Positions 24,205 to 33,389 of a DNA stretch of 33,605 nucleotides are shown here, one piece after another. The number at the start of each line of letters is the position of its first letter. Positions within the stretch are counted from its first letter, which is position 1. Source of the DNA: Alphaproteobacteria bacterium (GTDB taxonomy: Bacteria; Pseudomonadota; Alphaproteobacteria; Rhizobiales; Beijerinckiaceae); the NCBI GenBank assembly GCA_016869435.1, contig VGEB01000021.1, positions 1-33,605 on the forward strand, in the 5' to 3' direction. The translations under genes and the position numbers were made by a program. A model generated the notes under the pieces. That model ran no database searches. It saw only the letters and a list, made by a program, of their open reading frames with translations, and was not told where the DNA came from.

Positions 24205-26226
24205 ATGATTTACGCCATCGTCTTTCTTCCGCTCGTCGGCTTTCTGATCGCAGGCGCGTTCGGTCCCTGGATCGGGGCGCGCGCCTCGGAATTCGTCACG
24301 ACCAGCCTGTTGATGATCTGCGCCGTATTGTCGTGGATCGTCTTTTTCAACGTCGCGCTCGGCCATGACCACGGCTATGCGCCGATCATCGGCAACTGGA
24401 TGACCGTCGGCGCGCTCAAGATCAATTGGGCGCTGCGGGTCGATACGCTGACGGCGGTGATGCTGGTCGTCGTCAATACGGTGTCGAGCCTCGTGCATCT
24501 TTATTCGATCGGCTACATGCATGAGGATCCGGATCGTCCGCGCTTCTTCGCCTATCTGTCTCTCTTCACCTTCGCCATGCTGATGCTGGTGACGGCCGAT
24601 AATCTCGTTCAGATGTTCTTCGGCTGGGAAGGCGTCGGACTCGCCTCCTATCTCCTCATCGGCTTCTGGTATCAGAAGCCTTCGGCGAACGCGGCGGCGA
24701 TCAAGGCGTTCGTCGTCAACCGCGTCGGCGACTTCGGCTTTGCGCTCGGCATTTTCCTCGTCTTTCAGTTGACGAAGTCGCTCACCTTCGACGAAGTCTT
24801 CGCCGCCGTGCCGGGCCTCGAAGGCGAGAAGATTCTCGCCTTCGGGCTGAACGTCGATGCGCTGACGCTTGCGGCCTTCCTGCTCTTCATCGGCGCCATG
24901 GGCAAGTCGGCGCAGTTCTTCCTGCACACATGGTTGCCGGACGCGATGGAAGGTCCGACGCCGGTTTCGGCGCTCATCCACGCCGCGACCATGGTGACCG
25001 CGGGCGTCTTCATGGTCGCGCGTCTGTCGCCGATTTTCGAATATGCGCCGGCCGCGCTCGCCTTCGTCACCATCATTGGGGCGGTGACCGCCTTTTTTGC
25101 CGCGACCGTCGGTCTCGTCCAAAACGACATCAAGCGCGTGATCGCCTATTCGACCTGTTCGCAGCTCGGCTACATGTTCGTCGCCGAAGGGGTCGGCGCC
25201 TATTCGCTCGGCATCTTCCATCTCTTCACCCACGCCTTCTTCAAGGCGCTGCTGTTTCTTGGCGCGGGCTCGGTCATTCACGCGATGCATCATGAGCAGG
25301 ACATGCGCAACATGGGCGGCCTGCGGAAGGACATACCGTTCACCTTCGCGATGATGACGATCGGCACGCTGGCGCTGACAGGCTTCCCTTATACGGCGGG
25401 CTACTTCTCCAAGGACGGCATCATCGAGGCGGCCTTCGCCGCCGGCGAACATCACACGACGGCGATGATCGGCTTCATCTCGACCGTCGTCGCCGCGGGA
25501 TTGACCTCGTATTATTCGTGGCGTCTGGTGTTCATGACCTTCTTCGGCCATCGCCATGCGCATGAGGTCGCGGTCAACCATTCGCATGACGAACCAGCGA
25601 CCAAGGACGATCATGCGCACAGCCACGACGATCACGGACATGACGATCACGGACATCATGCGCCGCATGAATCGCCGCTGACGATGCTGATTCCGCTGGC
25701 GGTGCTCGCAGTCGGGGCGCTTGGCGCGGGCTATGTCTTCGAGCCGGATTTCGCGGGCCACGCCTACGCCGAGTTCTGGAAGGGCGCGATTTTTACCGGC
25801 GAGCACAACGAGATTCTACATGAGATGCACGCCATCCCCGCATGGGCCGGCTATGCGCCGACCGCGATGATGGTTTTGGGTTTCCTCGTCTCGCTCTATG
25901 TCTATGTGCTGAAGCCCGGAACCGCGCAGGCGCTGGCGCGAGCCTTCCCGCGTCTTTACCGATTCCTGCTCAACAAATGGTATTTCGACGAGCTCTACGA
26001 CTTCCTGTTCGTTCGGCCGGCCTTCGCCATCGGCCGGCTGTTCTGGAAGGGCGTCGACGGCGCGATCATCGACGGTCTGGGACCCGACGGCGTCGCGGCG
26101 CGGGTCGCCGACGGCGCGCGGTTCGCCGTGCGTCTGGAGACCGGCTACGTCTACCATTACGCATTCGCCATGCTCATCGGCGTCGCGGCCGTCGCCACTT
26201 ATTTCATCGCCGGAGGATTGCGCTGA
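24205..26226 (+). CDS. nuoL: NADH-quinone oxidoreductase subunit L with histidine-rich loop
   Basis: NuoL is the distal antiporter-like proton-pumping subunit with a long lateral helix. The 673-residue product shows the core motifs [19 protein letters not shown] (with the key glutamate), [43 protein letters not shown] (in parts: [21 protein letters not shown] and [14 protein letters not shown]), and [13 protein letters not shown]. At about residues 448-492, between late helices, is an unusual stretch very rich in histidine and aspartate ([31 protein letters not shown]). Some rhizobial NuoL proteins have similar loops; a metal-binding role is possible. The nuoM start overlaps its stop (ATGA). 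Otherwise typical. Confidence 0.97.
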   Translation: MIYAIVFLPLVGFLIAGAFGPWIGARASEFVTTSLLMICAVLSWIVFFNVALGHDHGYAPIIGNWMTVGALKINWALRVDTLTAVMLVVVNTVSSLVHLYSIGYMHEDPDRPRFFAYLSLFTFAMLMLVTADNLVQMFFGWEGVGLASYLLIGFWYQKPSANAAAIKAFVVNRVGDFGFALGIFLVFQLTKSLTFDEVFAAVPGLEGEKILAFGLNVDALTLAAFLLFIGAMGKSAQFFLHTWLPDAMEGPTPVSALIHAATMVTAGVFMVARLSPIFEYAPAALAFVTIIGAVTAFFAATVGLVQNDIKRVIAYSTCSQLGYMFVAEGVGAYSLGIFHLFTHAFFKALLFLGAGSVIHAMHHEQDMRNMGGLRKDIPFTFAMMTIGTLALTGFPYTAGYFSKDGIIEAAFAAGEHHTTAMIGFISTVVAAGLTSYYSWRLVFMTFFGHRHAHEVAVNHSHDEPATKDDHAHSHDDHGHDDHGHHAPHESPLTMLIPLAVLAVGALGAGYVFEPDFAGHAYAEFWKGAIFTGEHNEILHEMHAIPAWAGYAPTAMMVLGFLVSLYVYVLKPGTAQALARAFPRLYRFLLNKWYFDELYDFLFVRPAFAIGRLFWKGVDGAIIDGLGPDGVAARVADGARFAVRLETGYVYHYAFAMLIGVAAVATYFIAGGLR

Positions 26227-27734
26227 TGTTCGGTTTCGGCATTCTCTCCGGGGTCGTTTTCCTGCCGCTGGTCGGCGTCGCCTTCCTGCTCACCCAGAAG
26301 GGCGACGATGAAGCGAGCCTGCGCAATATCCGCTGGGCGACGCTCGCGACCACGCTGGCCACCTTTGCTCTGTCGCTTTTCATCTGGTCGGGGTTCGATA
26401 CGACGACCGCGGCCTTTCAATTCGTCGAGGAGAAAAGCTGGTTCGGCTCGGGCCTCGTCTACAAGATGGGCGTCGATGGCTTTTCGATGCCCTTCGTTCT
26501 CCTGACGACATTCCTGATGCCCTTCGCCATTCTCGCCTCGTGGACTTCGGTCGAGAAGCGCGTCAAGGAATATATGATCGCCTTCCTCGTGCTCGAGACG
26601 CTGATGGTCGGCGTGTTCTGCGCGCTCGATCTCGTGCTGTTCTATCTCTTCTTCGAGGGCGGCCTTATCCCGATGTTCCTCATCATCGGCATTTGGGGCG
26701 GCAAGCGTCGCGTCTATGCGAGCTTCAAATTCTTTCTCTATACGCTCGTCGGCTCGCTTCTCATGCTAGTCGCGATCCTCGCCATGTATGGCAAGGCCGG
26801 CACGACCGACATCGCCGTGCTGCTGAGGACGGATTTCCCCAAGGAGATGCAAACCTGGCTCTGGCTCGCCTTCTTCGCCTCCTTCGCGGTGAAGATGCCG
26901 ATGTGGCCGGTGCACACCTGGCTGCCTGACGCCCACGTCGAGGCGCCGACGGCTGGCTCGGTGATTCTTGCGGCGATTCTCCTGAAAATGGGCGGCTACG
27001 GCTTCATCCGCTTTTCGCTGCCGATGTTTCCGGACGCCTCGACCCATTTCGCGCCGCTCATTTACGCGCTTTCGGTGATCGCGATCGTCTACACCTCGCT
27101 CGTCGCGCTGGTTCAGGAAGACATCAAGAAGCTCATCGCCTATTCGTCCGTGGCGCATATGGGCTATGTCACGATGGGCCTCTTCACGCTCAATCCTCAG
27201 GGCGTGCAGGGCGCGATCTTCCAGATGATCAGCCACGGCTTCGTCTCCGGCGCCCTGTTCCTTTGCGTCGGCGTGATCTACGACCGCATGCATACGCGGG
27301 AAATCGCGGCCTATGGCGGCCTCGTCAACCGCATGCCGGTCTACGCCTTCGTCTTCATGCTGTTCACCATGGCCAATGTCGGCCTGCCGGGGACGACGGG
27401 CTTCATCGGCGAATTCCTGTCGCTGACCGGCGCCTTCCAGGCGAACACTTGGGTCGCGCTGCTTGCGACGAGCGGCGTCATCTTCTCCGCCGCTTACGCG
27501 CTTTATCTTTACCGTCGCGTGGTCTTCGGCGCCTTGGAGAAGGCGAGCCTGATGAACATCACCGATCTCACGGCGCGTGAGATCGCGATCTTCACGCCGC
27601 TCGTGCTGCTCACGATCTATTACGGCGTGCAGCCGCAGCCGATCTTAAGCGCGACGCAGGCGTCAGTCGACAATCTCATCCAGACCCATACGGCGCTCAT
27701 CGACGCGATTAAGCTCGCAGCCGCTGGCCAATGA
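26226..27734 (+). CDS. nuoM: NADH-quinone oxidoreductase subunit M
   Basis: NuoM is the middle antiporter-like proton pump of complex I. The 502-residue product has the expected motifs: [21 protein letters not shown] with the essential glutamate, [33 protein letters not shown] (in parts: [20 protein letters not shown]), and [16 protein letters not shown]. The last third contains [19 protein letters not shown]. The ATG at 26226 overlaps the nuoL stop by one base, so nuoL and nuoM are coupled. Earlier in-frame codons belong to another frame inside nuoL. Confidence 0.98.
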   Translation: MFGFGILSGVVFLPLVGVAFLLTQKGDDEASLRNIRWATLATTLATFALSLFIWSGFDTTTAAFQFVEEKSWFGSGLVYKMGVDGFSMPFVLLTTFLMPFAILASWTSVEKRVKEYMIAFLVLETLMVGVFCALDLVLFYLFFEGGLIPMFLIIGIWGGKRRVYASFKFFLYTLVGSLLMLVAILAMYGKAGTTDIAVLLRTDFPKEMQTWLWLAFFASFAVKMPMWPVHTWLPDAHVEAPTAGSVILAAILLKMGGYGFIRFSLPMFPDASTHFAPLIYALSVIAIVYTSLVALVQEDIKKLIAYSSVAHMGYVTMGLFTLNPQGVQGAIFQMISHGFVSGALFLCVGVIYDRMHTREIAAYGGLVNRMPVYAFVFMLFTMANVGLPGTTGFIGEFLSLTGAFQANTWVALLATSGVIFSAAYALYLYRRVVFGALEKASLMNITDLTAREIAIFTPLVLLTIYYGVQPQPILSATQASVDNLIQTHTALIDAIKLAAAGQ

Positions 27735-27747
27735 CGGATCGCTGACG

Positions 27748-29181
27748 ATGCCTTTCTTCGTTCAACTCGCGCATCATTTCCTTCCCGAGACCATCCTCGC
27801 GGTGGGCGTGATGGTTCTCATCCTGATCGGCGCCTGGCGCGGCGAGCGCGGTTTCGGCCTCGTTGACGAAATGGCGGTCGGAATCCTGGGTCTTGCCCTG
27901 GTGACGATCGCGTTGTCGAAAACCCCCGATGCCAGCGTTTTCGACGGGGCCTATATCGATGACGGCTTTGCGCGCTTCATGAAGGCGCTGACCCTTATCG
28001 GCGCGATGGCGTCGATATTGATGTCGGTCGACTGGCTGCAGCGCAACGGGCTCGAAAAATTCGAATATCCGGTGCTCATCATTCTCTCGACGCTCGGCAT
28101 GTTGCTGCTGATTTCGGCCGATAATCTGATCGCGTTCTATCTCGGCCTCGAGTTGATGTCGCTCGCTCTCTATGTCATGGCCGCCTTTGCGCGCGACGAT
28201 GGCAAATCGTCGGAGGCGGGGCTGAAATATTTCGTTCTCGGCGCGCTCTCATCGGGCATGATGCTCTATGGCGCGTCGCTGCTCTATGGCTTCGCCGGAA
28301 CAGTGTCGTTCACCGGCATCGCCGCCGTCGTCTCGTCCTCGGCGCCGATCGGCGTGATTTTCGGACTTGTCTTCGTCCTGGCCGCCCTCGCGTTTAAAAT
28401 GTCGGCGGCGCCTTTCCATATGTGGACGCCCGACGTCTATCAGGGCGCGCCGACTCCGGTTACCGCCTTCTTCGCCTCCGCCGCCAAGATGGCGGCAGTT
28501 GCGATTACCCTGCGCCTTGTCTTCACCGCCTTTCCGGGCGTGAAGGACCAGTGGCGCCAGATCGTCGTTTTCATCTCCATCGCATCGATGCTGCTCGGCT
28601 CTTTCGCGGCCATCGGCCAGGAGAACATCAAGCGGCTGATGGCCTATTCCTCGATCGGGCACATGGGCTTTGCGCTGATCGGTCTCGCCGCCGCCGACGA
28701 GGCGGGCGTGCGCGGCGTCGCGATTTATCTGACGATCTATCTGATCATGACTCTCGGCACATTCGCCGCCATTCTGGCCATGCGCGTGCAAGGCCGATAT
28801 GTCGAGAACGTCTCCGATCTCGCCGGCCTGTCGCGCACCAATGGCTGGATGGCGTTTTTCCTGGCGATGCTGATGTTCTCGCTCGCCGGCGTGCCGCCGC
28901 TGGCCGGCTTTTTCGCGAAATATTACGTGCTTCTCGCCGCGGTCGACGCAGGGCTCTTCGGCCTTGCGGTGATCGGCGTTTTAGCCAGCGCGGTCGCGGC
29001 CTACTATTATTTGCGGGTCGTGAAGGTCATGTATTTCGACGAGCCGGCGCCGGCCTTCGATCGCGCGCCGATGGCGGTCCGCGCCGTGCTCGCCGTCTCG
29101 ACGCTGGCGCTGCTCGGATTTTGGGTCTATCCCACGCCGGTCATGGATGCGGCGGCGGCCGCGGCCAAATCGCTTTTCTAG
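27748..29181 (+). CDS. nuoN: NADH-quinone oxidoreductase subunit N
   Basis: NuoN is the proximal antiporter-like pump and the last of the 14 subunits. The 477-residue protein contains FYLGLELMSLALYVMAAF with the key glutamate and lysine-bearing AALAFKMSAAPFHMWTPDVYQGAPTPVTAFF (in parts: LAFKMSAAPFHMWTPDVYQG). It also contains LMAYSSIGHMGFALIGLAA and AGVPPLAGFFAKYYVL. It starts 13 bases after nuoM. birA follows by 15 bases with its own ribosome site, so the transcript very likely continues into birA and rnj. Confidence 0.98.
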   Translation: MPFFVQLAHHFLPETILAVGVMVLILIGAWRGERGFGLVDEMAVGILGLALVTIALSKTPDASVFDGAYIDDGFARFMKALTLIGAMASILMSVDWLQRNGLEKFEYPVLIILSTLGMLLLISADNLIAFYLGLELMSLALYVMAAFARDDGKSSEAGLKYFVLGALSSGMMLYGASLLYGFAGTVSFTGIAAVVSSSAPIGVIFGLVFVLAALAFKMSAAPFHMWTPDVYQGAPTPVTAFFASAAKMAAVAITLRLVFTAFPGVKDQWRQIVVFISIASMLLGSFAAIGQENIKRLMAYSSIGHMGFALIGLAAADEAGVRGVAIYLTIYLIMTLGTFAAILAMRVQGRYVENVSDLAGLSRTNGWMAFFLAMLMFSLAGVPPLAGFFAKYYVLLAAVDAGLFGLAVIGVLASAVAAYYYLRVVKVMYFDEPAPAFDRAPMAVRAVLAVSTLALLGFWVYPTPVMDAAAAAAKSLF

Positions 29182-29196
29182 GAAGGACACGCGCGC

Positions 29197-30000
29197 TTGG
29201 AGCTTGGATCACTGTCGCGCGCCCGCGGCGTGCGCCTCCTGGCGTTGGACAGCGTCGATTCAACCAATGACGAAGCCCGCCGCCTGATCGAGACGGGCGA
29301 GCGCGGGCCGCTATGGGTCGTCGCCGCGCGTCAAACCCGCGGCCATGGCCGCCTTGGACGCGAATGGATTTCGCCGGCGGGCAATCTCCATGCGAGCTTC
29401 ATTCTCAGCGATTTCGGCGAGAGCGCCGTCGCGCCGCAGCTCGGCTTTGTCGCAGCCGTCGCGGCGCTGCGCGCGCTGCGCGCCGCTACGGGCGAAGCGA
29501 GCCGCTTCGCGCTCAAATGGCCGAATGACGTGCTGCTCGACGGCGCCAAGCTCGGCGGAATTTTGCTTGAGAATATTGTCGCGCCGACCGGTGACACGCG
29601 CGCGCCGCGCGCCGCGGTCGCGATCATCGGCATTGGCGTCAATTGCGTCGAGGCGCCGAAGGGGCTGCCGTTTGAAGCGGGCGTGTTGACGTCGATCGGC
29701 GCGCACGCGCCCGACGCCGCGGCGCTCTTTGCCCATCTCTCCGACGCGCTCGTCGAAACGCTCGACCTTTGGCGCGGCGGCGAGGGTTTCGCTCGACTCC
29801 GCGAGACGTGGCTCAAGGACGCCGCCTATCTCGGCGCCGATATTCGCGTCGAGCTGCCGCGCGAGACCGTCGAGGGGCGCTTTGCGACGATCGACGCGAC
29901 CGGCCGGCTGGTGCTGGCGACGCCAGGCGGCGAGCGCGTCGTGGAAGCCGGCGACGTCACGCTCGGGCCGCGGCGGATCGCGTCGGGAGGCGTCGCATGA
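29197..30000 (+). CDS. birA: Biotin-[acetyl-CoA carboxylase] ligase
   Basis: This enzyme activates biotin with ATP to biotinyl-AMP and attaches it to the carrier protein of acetyl-CoA carboxylase. The 267-residue product has the catalytic-domain motifs DSVDSTNDEARRL (residues 19-31), the biotin/AMP loop RGHGRLGREW (48-57), and FALKWPNDVLLDGAKLGGILLE. A small C-terminal SH3-like domain follows, with EGRFATIDATGRLVLATPGG. It lacks the N-terminal helix-turn-helix found in E. coli BirA, so it is a ligase without direct repressor function. The start is a TTG at 29197, supported by AGGAAGGA eight bases upstream. rnj overlaps its stop (ATGA). Downstream of nuoN is its usual place in many alphaproteobacteria. 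Confidence 0.95.
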   Translation: MELGSLSRARGVRLLALDSVDSTNDEARRLIETGERGPLWVVAARQTRGHGRLGREWISPAGNLHASFILSDFGESAVAPQLGFVAAVAALRALRAATGEASRFALKWPNDVLLDGAKLGGILLENIVAPTGDTRAPRAAVAIIGIGVNCVEAPKGLPFEAGVLTSIGAHAPDAAALFAHLSDALVETLDLWRGGEGFARLRETWLKDAAYLGADIRVELPRETVEGRFATIDATGRLVLATPGGERVVEAGDVTLGPRRIASGGVA

Positions 30001-31667
30001 CGACGCCCGAAACCGACCTCGTGTTCCTGCCGCTTGGCGGGCTCGGCGAAGTCGGCATGAACATGGCGCTCTATGGCTATGGCCCGCCGCAGAAGCGCAA
30101 ATGGCTGATGGTCGATTGCGGCCTGGGCTTTCCCGGCCCCGAGTTGCCCGGCGTCGATCTTGTCTTTCCCGATATCGCCTTCGTCGAGAAGATCGCGCGC
30201 GATCTCGTCGGCATTTGCATCACTCATGCGCATGAGGATCATATCGGCGGGCTCGCGACATTGTGGCCCCGACTCAACTGCAAGGTCTTCGCCACGCCTT
30301 TTGCGGCGGGTCTCCTCGAAGTGCGGCGGCTGAGCGAACCCGGCGCGCCGAAAATCGACATCGCCCTGACGCATGCCGGCGCAAAGCTCGATCTCGATCC
30401 ATTCGAGGTCGAATATGTCGCGGTCGCCCACTCGATTCCGGAAGCGAATGCGCTGGCCATCCGCACGCCGCTCGGCCTGCTGCTTCATACCGGCGACTGG
30501 AAGATTGATCCGGAGCCCGGCGTTGGGACCCGCATCGACGAGGCGCGGCTGCGTGCGCTCGGCGATGAGGGCGTTACCGCGCTCATCTGCGACTCGACCA
30601 ATATCCTGCGCGAAGGCGACAGTTTCTCTGAGGCCGACGTCGCGCGCACGCTGCGCACGCTGATCGCCGAAGCGTCGGGCCGTGTGCTGGTGACGACCTT
30701 CGCCTCCAATATCGCGCGGCTGCGCGCCATCGCCGAGGCGGCGCAGGCGTGCGGGCGCACCGTCGTCGTCGCGGGGCGGGCGATGGATCGCGCCATTCAG
30801 GTGGCGCGAGACTGCGGCTATCTCGACGGCTTGCCGGGCTTTCAGGCACCGGAACTGCTGCCGACGCTGCCGCGCGACAAGATCGTAGTCATCGCTACCG
30901 GCAGCCAGGGCGAAACCCGCGCCGCCATGGCGCGGGCGGCGGCGAACGATCATCCGGCGATCAAGCTGGTTTCCGGCGATCGGGTGATTTTTTCATCGCG
31001 CGTCATTCCGGGAAATGCGCGCGACGTCTTTCGCGTCATCAACAATCTGTGCGATCTCGGCGTCGAGGTCATCACCGACCACGACCATCTCGTGCATTGC
31101 TCCGGCCATCCGCGCCGCGGCGAGGTCGCGCAAATGTATGAGTGGATCCGGCCGCAGATCGCCGTGCCGGCGCATGGCGAGGCGCATCATTTGACCGAAC
31201 ATGCGGTTTTCGCGAGAGCGCATGGCGCTTCGCAAGTCGTTTCGGCGCGCAATGGCGACATCGTGCGCTTGGCGCCCGGCGCGCCGGGCGTGATCGGCGA
31301 GGCGCCGCACGGACGGCTGATGAAGGACGGCGATGTCGTCATCAACGAGGACGACGGCGCCGTGCGCGACCGCGCGCGGCTTTCGTTCGCCGGCGTCGTT
31401 TCCATCGCGCTCGCCGTCGATCGCAAGGGCGAACTCGTCGGCGATCCTGACGTCGTCTTCGCCGGCGTGCCGAAACGCGGCAAATTCGGCGAGGACATGG
31501 GCGACGTCATCGACGAGGCGCTGTTCGCGGCGTTCGAGGGCTTATCGCGCGGACGACGCCGCGACGCCGACGCCGTTTCAACGGCCATCGAGCGCGCCGT
31601 GCGCGGCGCGGTCGCGTCGGTCTGGGGCAAGAAGCCCACGGTTCATGTGATGGTCGTCGCCGCCTGA
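29997..31667 (+). CDS. rnj: Ribonuclease J
   Basis: RNase J is a metallo-beta-lactamase/beta-CASP nuclease with 5'-exonuclease and endonuclease activity in rRNA maturation and mRNA decay. The 556-residue product begins LVFLPLGGLGEVGMNM and has the zinc motif THAHEDHIGG (histidines 77, 79 and 82, aspartate 81), HTGDWKIDPEP and DSTNILREGDSFSE. Then come the beta-CASP motifs ATGSQGETRAAMARAA and SGHPRRGEVAQMYEWIRPQIAVPAHGEAHHL (in parts: SGHPRRGEVAQM and VPAHGEAHHL). A C-terminal domain follows. The start ATG at 29997 overlaps the birA stop, indicating translational coupling. Alphaproteobacteria commonly have this RNase J, which adds to PNPase in the same window. Confidence 0.96.
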   Translation: MTTPETDLVFLPLGGLGEVGMNMALYGYGPPQKRKWLMVDCGLGFPGPELPGVDLVFPDIAFVEKIARDLVGICITHAHEDHIGGLATLWPRLNCKVFATPFAAGLLEVRRLSEPGAPKIDIALTHAGAKLDLDPFEVEYVAVAHSIPEANALAIRTPLGLLLHTGDWKIDPEPGVGTRIDEARLRALGDEGVTALICDSTNILREGDSFSEADVARTLRTLIAEASGRVLVTTFASNIARLRAIAEAAQACGRTVVVAGRAMDRAIQVARDCGYLDGLPGFQAPELLPTLPRDKIVVIATGSQGETRAAMARAAANDHPAIKLVSGDRVIFSSRVIPGNARDVFRVINNLCDLGVEVITDHDHLVHCSGHPRRGEVAQMYEWIRPQIAVPAHGEAHHLTEHAVFARAHGASQVVSARNGDIVRLAPGAPGVIGEAPHGRLMKDGDVVINEDDGAVRDRARLSFAGVVSIALAVDRKGELVGDPDVVFAGVPKRGKFGEDMGDVIDEALFAAFEGLSRGRRRDADAVSTAIERAVRGAVASVWGKKPTVHVMVVAA

Positions 31668-31684
31668 GCGCGCGAAAACGCGCT
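31667..31684. terminator. Short hairpin between rnj and the convergent secreted-protein gene
   Basis: AGCGCG at 31667-31672 pairs with CGCGCT at 31679-31684 around a six-base loop, starting at the last base of the rnj stop codon. No T-run follows on either strand. Its place between two convergent genes suggests it may help end both transcripts, perhaps with Rho. Confidence 0.35.
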
Positions 31685-31697
31685 GAGGCGGACTGGC

Positions 31698-32009
31698 TTA
31701 AAAGGCGTAAAACTTCTGCGTCTTGCCGTCAGTCGTCGTGATCGTGAATCCGCTGACGTAAAAGCAGTCATGCGCGCCCGGCAGCTTGAACTTTTCGTCT
31801 TTCTTCATGACCTTGCCGTAAATCTTGGAACTTGTTGGCGCAGCGCATTCGCCGCCGTCGATTGACACGGCTTTGACGGCGACCTTGTCTTTCTTGACCT
31901 TGCATTCGACTTCGCCGTCGAATTTTTTGTTGCAGTCGAACGCTTCGTCTCCCGCCCAGGCGATGGTCGGCGACAGAAGAATTGCAGCGAGAAGCAGAAG
32001 TTTTTTCAT
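31698..32009 (-). CDS. Small secreted four-cysteine protein
   Basis: The 103-residue product starts MKKLLLLAAILLSPTIAWA, a clear Sec signal peptide with an expected cut before GDEAFD. The mature part of about 84 residues is lysine-rich and has four cysteines (FDCNKKF, VECKVKK, GGECAAP, HDCFYVSG), enough for two disulfides in the periplasm. I do not recognise the family. The ATG at 32009 has GGAG six bases upstream; longer versions of the frame would bury the signal peptide. It is convergent with rnj and divergent from the methyltransferase gene. Confidence 0.82.
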   Translation of the reverse strand: MKKLLLLAAILLSPTIAWAGDEAFDCNKKFDGEVECKVKKDKVAVKAVSIDGGECAAPTSSKIYGKVMKKDEKFKLPGAHDCFYVSGFTITTTDGKTQKFYAF

Positions 32010-32228
32010 GAGTTGCTCCATCATTTGCTGAGCAGGCGCGCGCGTCAAACAGCGCCTGAGAAACAGAGGCCCGCTTCGCCCAGCCGGCAGGTCGGCAGTT
32101 TTCCCAAGCACGGAAGCATAAAGGTTATGTGACAATGTCCGGCCTTTCGCTTTGGCGAAGCCGTCGCCCTTCTTTTCAGTCGCGGCGGCGGGGCCGGGCG
32201 GATACGCTGGAGGTGGAGCGAATCGCGC
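32010..32228. promoter_or_regulatory. Divergent spacer, secreted-protein gene and methyltransferase gene
   Basis: About 220 bases separate these divergent genes and should contain both promoters. I see no clear consensus elements, no controller-protein gene and no obvious C-box repeats of the kind found upstream of some restriction-modification operons. Confidence 0.35.
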
Positions 32229-33389
32229 ATGGACGGTCGGCCCAGCTATTACGAATTCTTCGCCGGCGGGGGCATGGCCCGCGCCGGGCTCGGCGAGGGC
32301 TGGCGTTGCCTCTTCGCCAATGATTTCGACCGCAAGAAAGCCGAGAGCTACCGCGCCAATTGGGGTGGGGAGGAACTTTGCGTCGGCGACGTGCGTGACT
32401 TATCCACAGCGCAATTGCCCGGCCGCGCCGATCTCGTCTGGGCGTCCTTCCCCTGTCAGGATTTGTCGCTCGCCGGCGCCGGCGCCGGATTGAAGGGCGA
32501 GCGGTCGGGGACGTTCTGGCCTTTCTGGGCTTTGATGAAAGAGTTGCGCAGGGAGGGGCGCGCGCCCTCGCTGATCGTTCTTGAAAATGTCTGCGGCGCG
32601 CTCACCTCGCATGGCGGCAAGGATTTCACCGAAATCTGCAAAGCGCTGGCCCAGGAGGGCTACAGATTCGGCGCGCTGGTCATCGACGCGGCGCTGTTCG
32701 TTCCGCAATCGCGTCCACGGCTCTTCATTGTGGCCGTGCGAAAGGATGTGGCGATATCAATTTCTCTCGCCCCTTCACATTCCGGGGCAGGAAGCGCCTT
32801 CCATACGCGCGCATTGCTGACGGCATATGAGCGATTGCCGCGAAGGCTGAGCGAGGACTGGCTCTGGTGGCGCCTGCCCGCGCCGCCGTCGCGCAACACG
32901 AAGCTCGCGCAGATCATTGAAGATGCGCCGCGCGATGTCGACTGGCACAGCGGCGCCGAGACGAAGGCGCTCATCGCTATGATGAGCGAGGTCAATCTTG
33001 CGAAAATCGAAGAGGCGAAGCGCGCCGGCCGCAAAATGGTTGGAACGCTCTATCGCCGCACACGCTATCAGAATGGCGTCAAAATGCAGCGCGCCGAAGC
33101 GCGTTTCGACGATATCGCCGGTTGCCTGCGCACGCCGGCGGGCGGCTCAAGTCGGCAGTATGTGCTGGTGGTCAATAAGGGCAGGGTGCGCTCGCGGTTG
33201 ATGTCGGCGCGGGAGACTGCGGCGCTGATGGGGCTGCCGGACGAATACATTCTGCCGGAGAATTACAACGAGGCCTATCACTTAACGGGTGACGGTGTCG
33301 TTGTTTCGGTAGTGCAGTACATATCGGAGCATATCCTAAAGCCTTTGTTTCCCGTTCCAAATGTCAAGAACAGTAGAGATGCAGCATGA
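32229..33389 (+). CDS. DNA (cytosine-5-)-methyltransferase
   Basis: The 386-residue enzyme transfers a methyl group from S-adenosylmethionine to carbon 5 of cytosine in a specific DNA sequence. Motif I is YYEFFAGGGMARAGLGEGW (residues 7-25), motif IV has the catalytic cysteine 76 in SFPCQDLSLAG, and motif VI is LIVLENVCG (glutamate 119). Motif VIII is FVPQSRPRLFIVAV, and motifs IX-X are at the end (LRTPAGGSSRQY, and YHLTGDGVVVSVVQYISEHIL). The variable target-recognition region lies between about residues 190 and 300. The ATG at 32229 follows GGAGGTGGAG. The next gene overlaps its stop by ATGA, the usual spacing of a co-translated partner, so this is probably the modification half of a type II restriction-modification system. 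The recognition site cannot be read from the sequence. Confidence 0.95.
   Translation: MDGRPSYYEFFAGGGMARAGLGEGWRCLFANDFDRKKAESYRANWGGEELCVGDVRDLSTAQLPGRADLVWASFPCQDLSLAGAGAGLKGERSGTFWPFWALMKELRREGRAPSLIVLENVCGALTSHGGKDFTEICKALAQEGYRFGALVIDAALFVPQSRPRLFIVAVRKDVAISISLAPSHSGAGSAFHTRALLTAYERLPRRLSEDWLWWRLPAPPSRNTKLAQIIEDAPRDVDWHSGAETKALIAMMSEVNLAKIEEAKRAGRKMVGTLYRRTRYQNGVKMQRAEARFDDIAGCLRTPAGGSSRQYVLVVNKGRVRSRLMSARETAALMGLPDEYILPENYNEAYHLTGDGVVVSVVQYISEHILKPLFPVPNVKNSRDAA

Noticed and set aside
23872-25806. A 644-codon open frame on the minus strand
   Set aside because: It is antisense to nuoK and nuoL, which are certain genes. The translation is low-complexity arginine, glutamate and histidine sequence.
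29826-30953. A 375-codon open frame on the minus strand
   Set aside because: It is antisense to birA and rnj and has no ribosome site or recognisable domain.
31698-32135. Longer version of the secreted protein starting at 32135
   Set aside because: The signal peptide begins at MKKLLLL (32009), directly after a ribosome site, and a 42-residue leader in front of it would be implausible.
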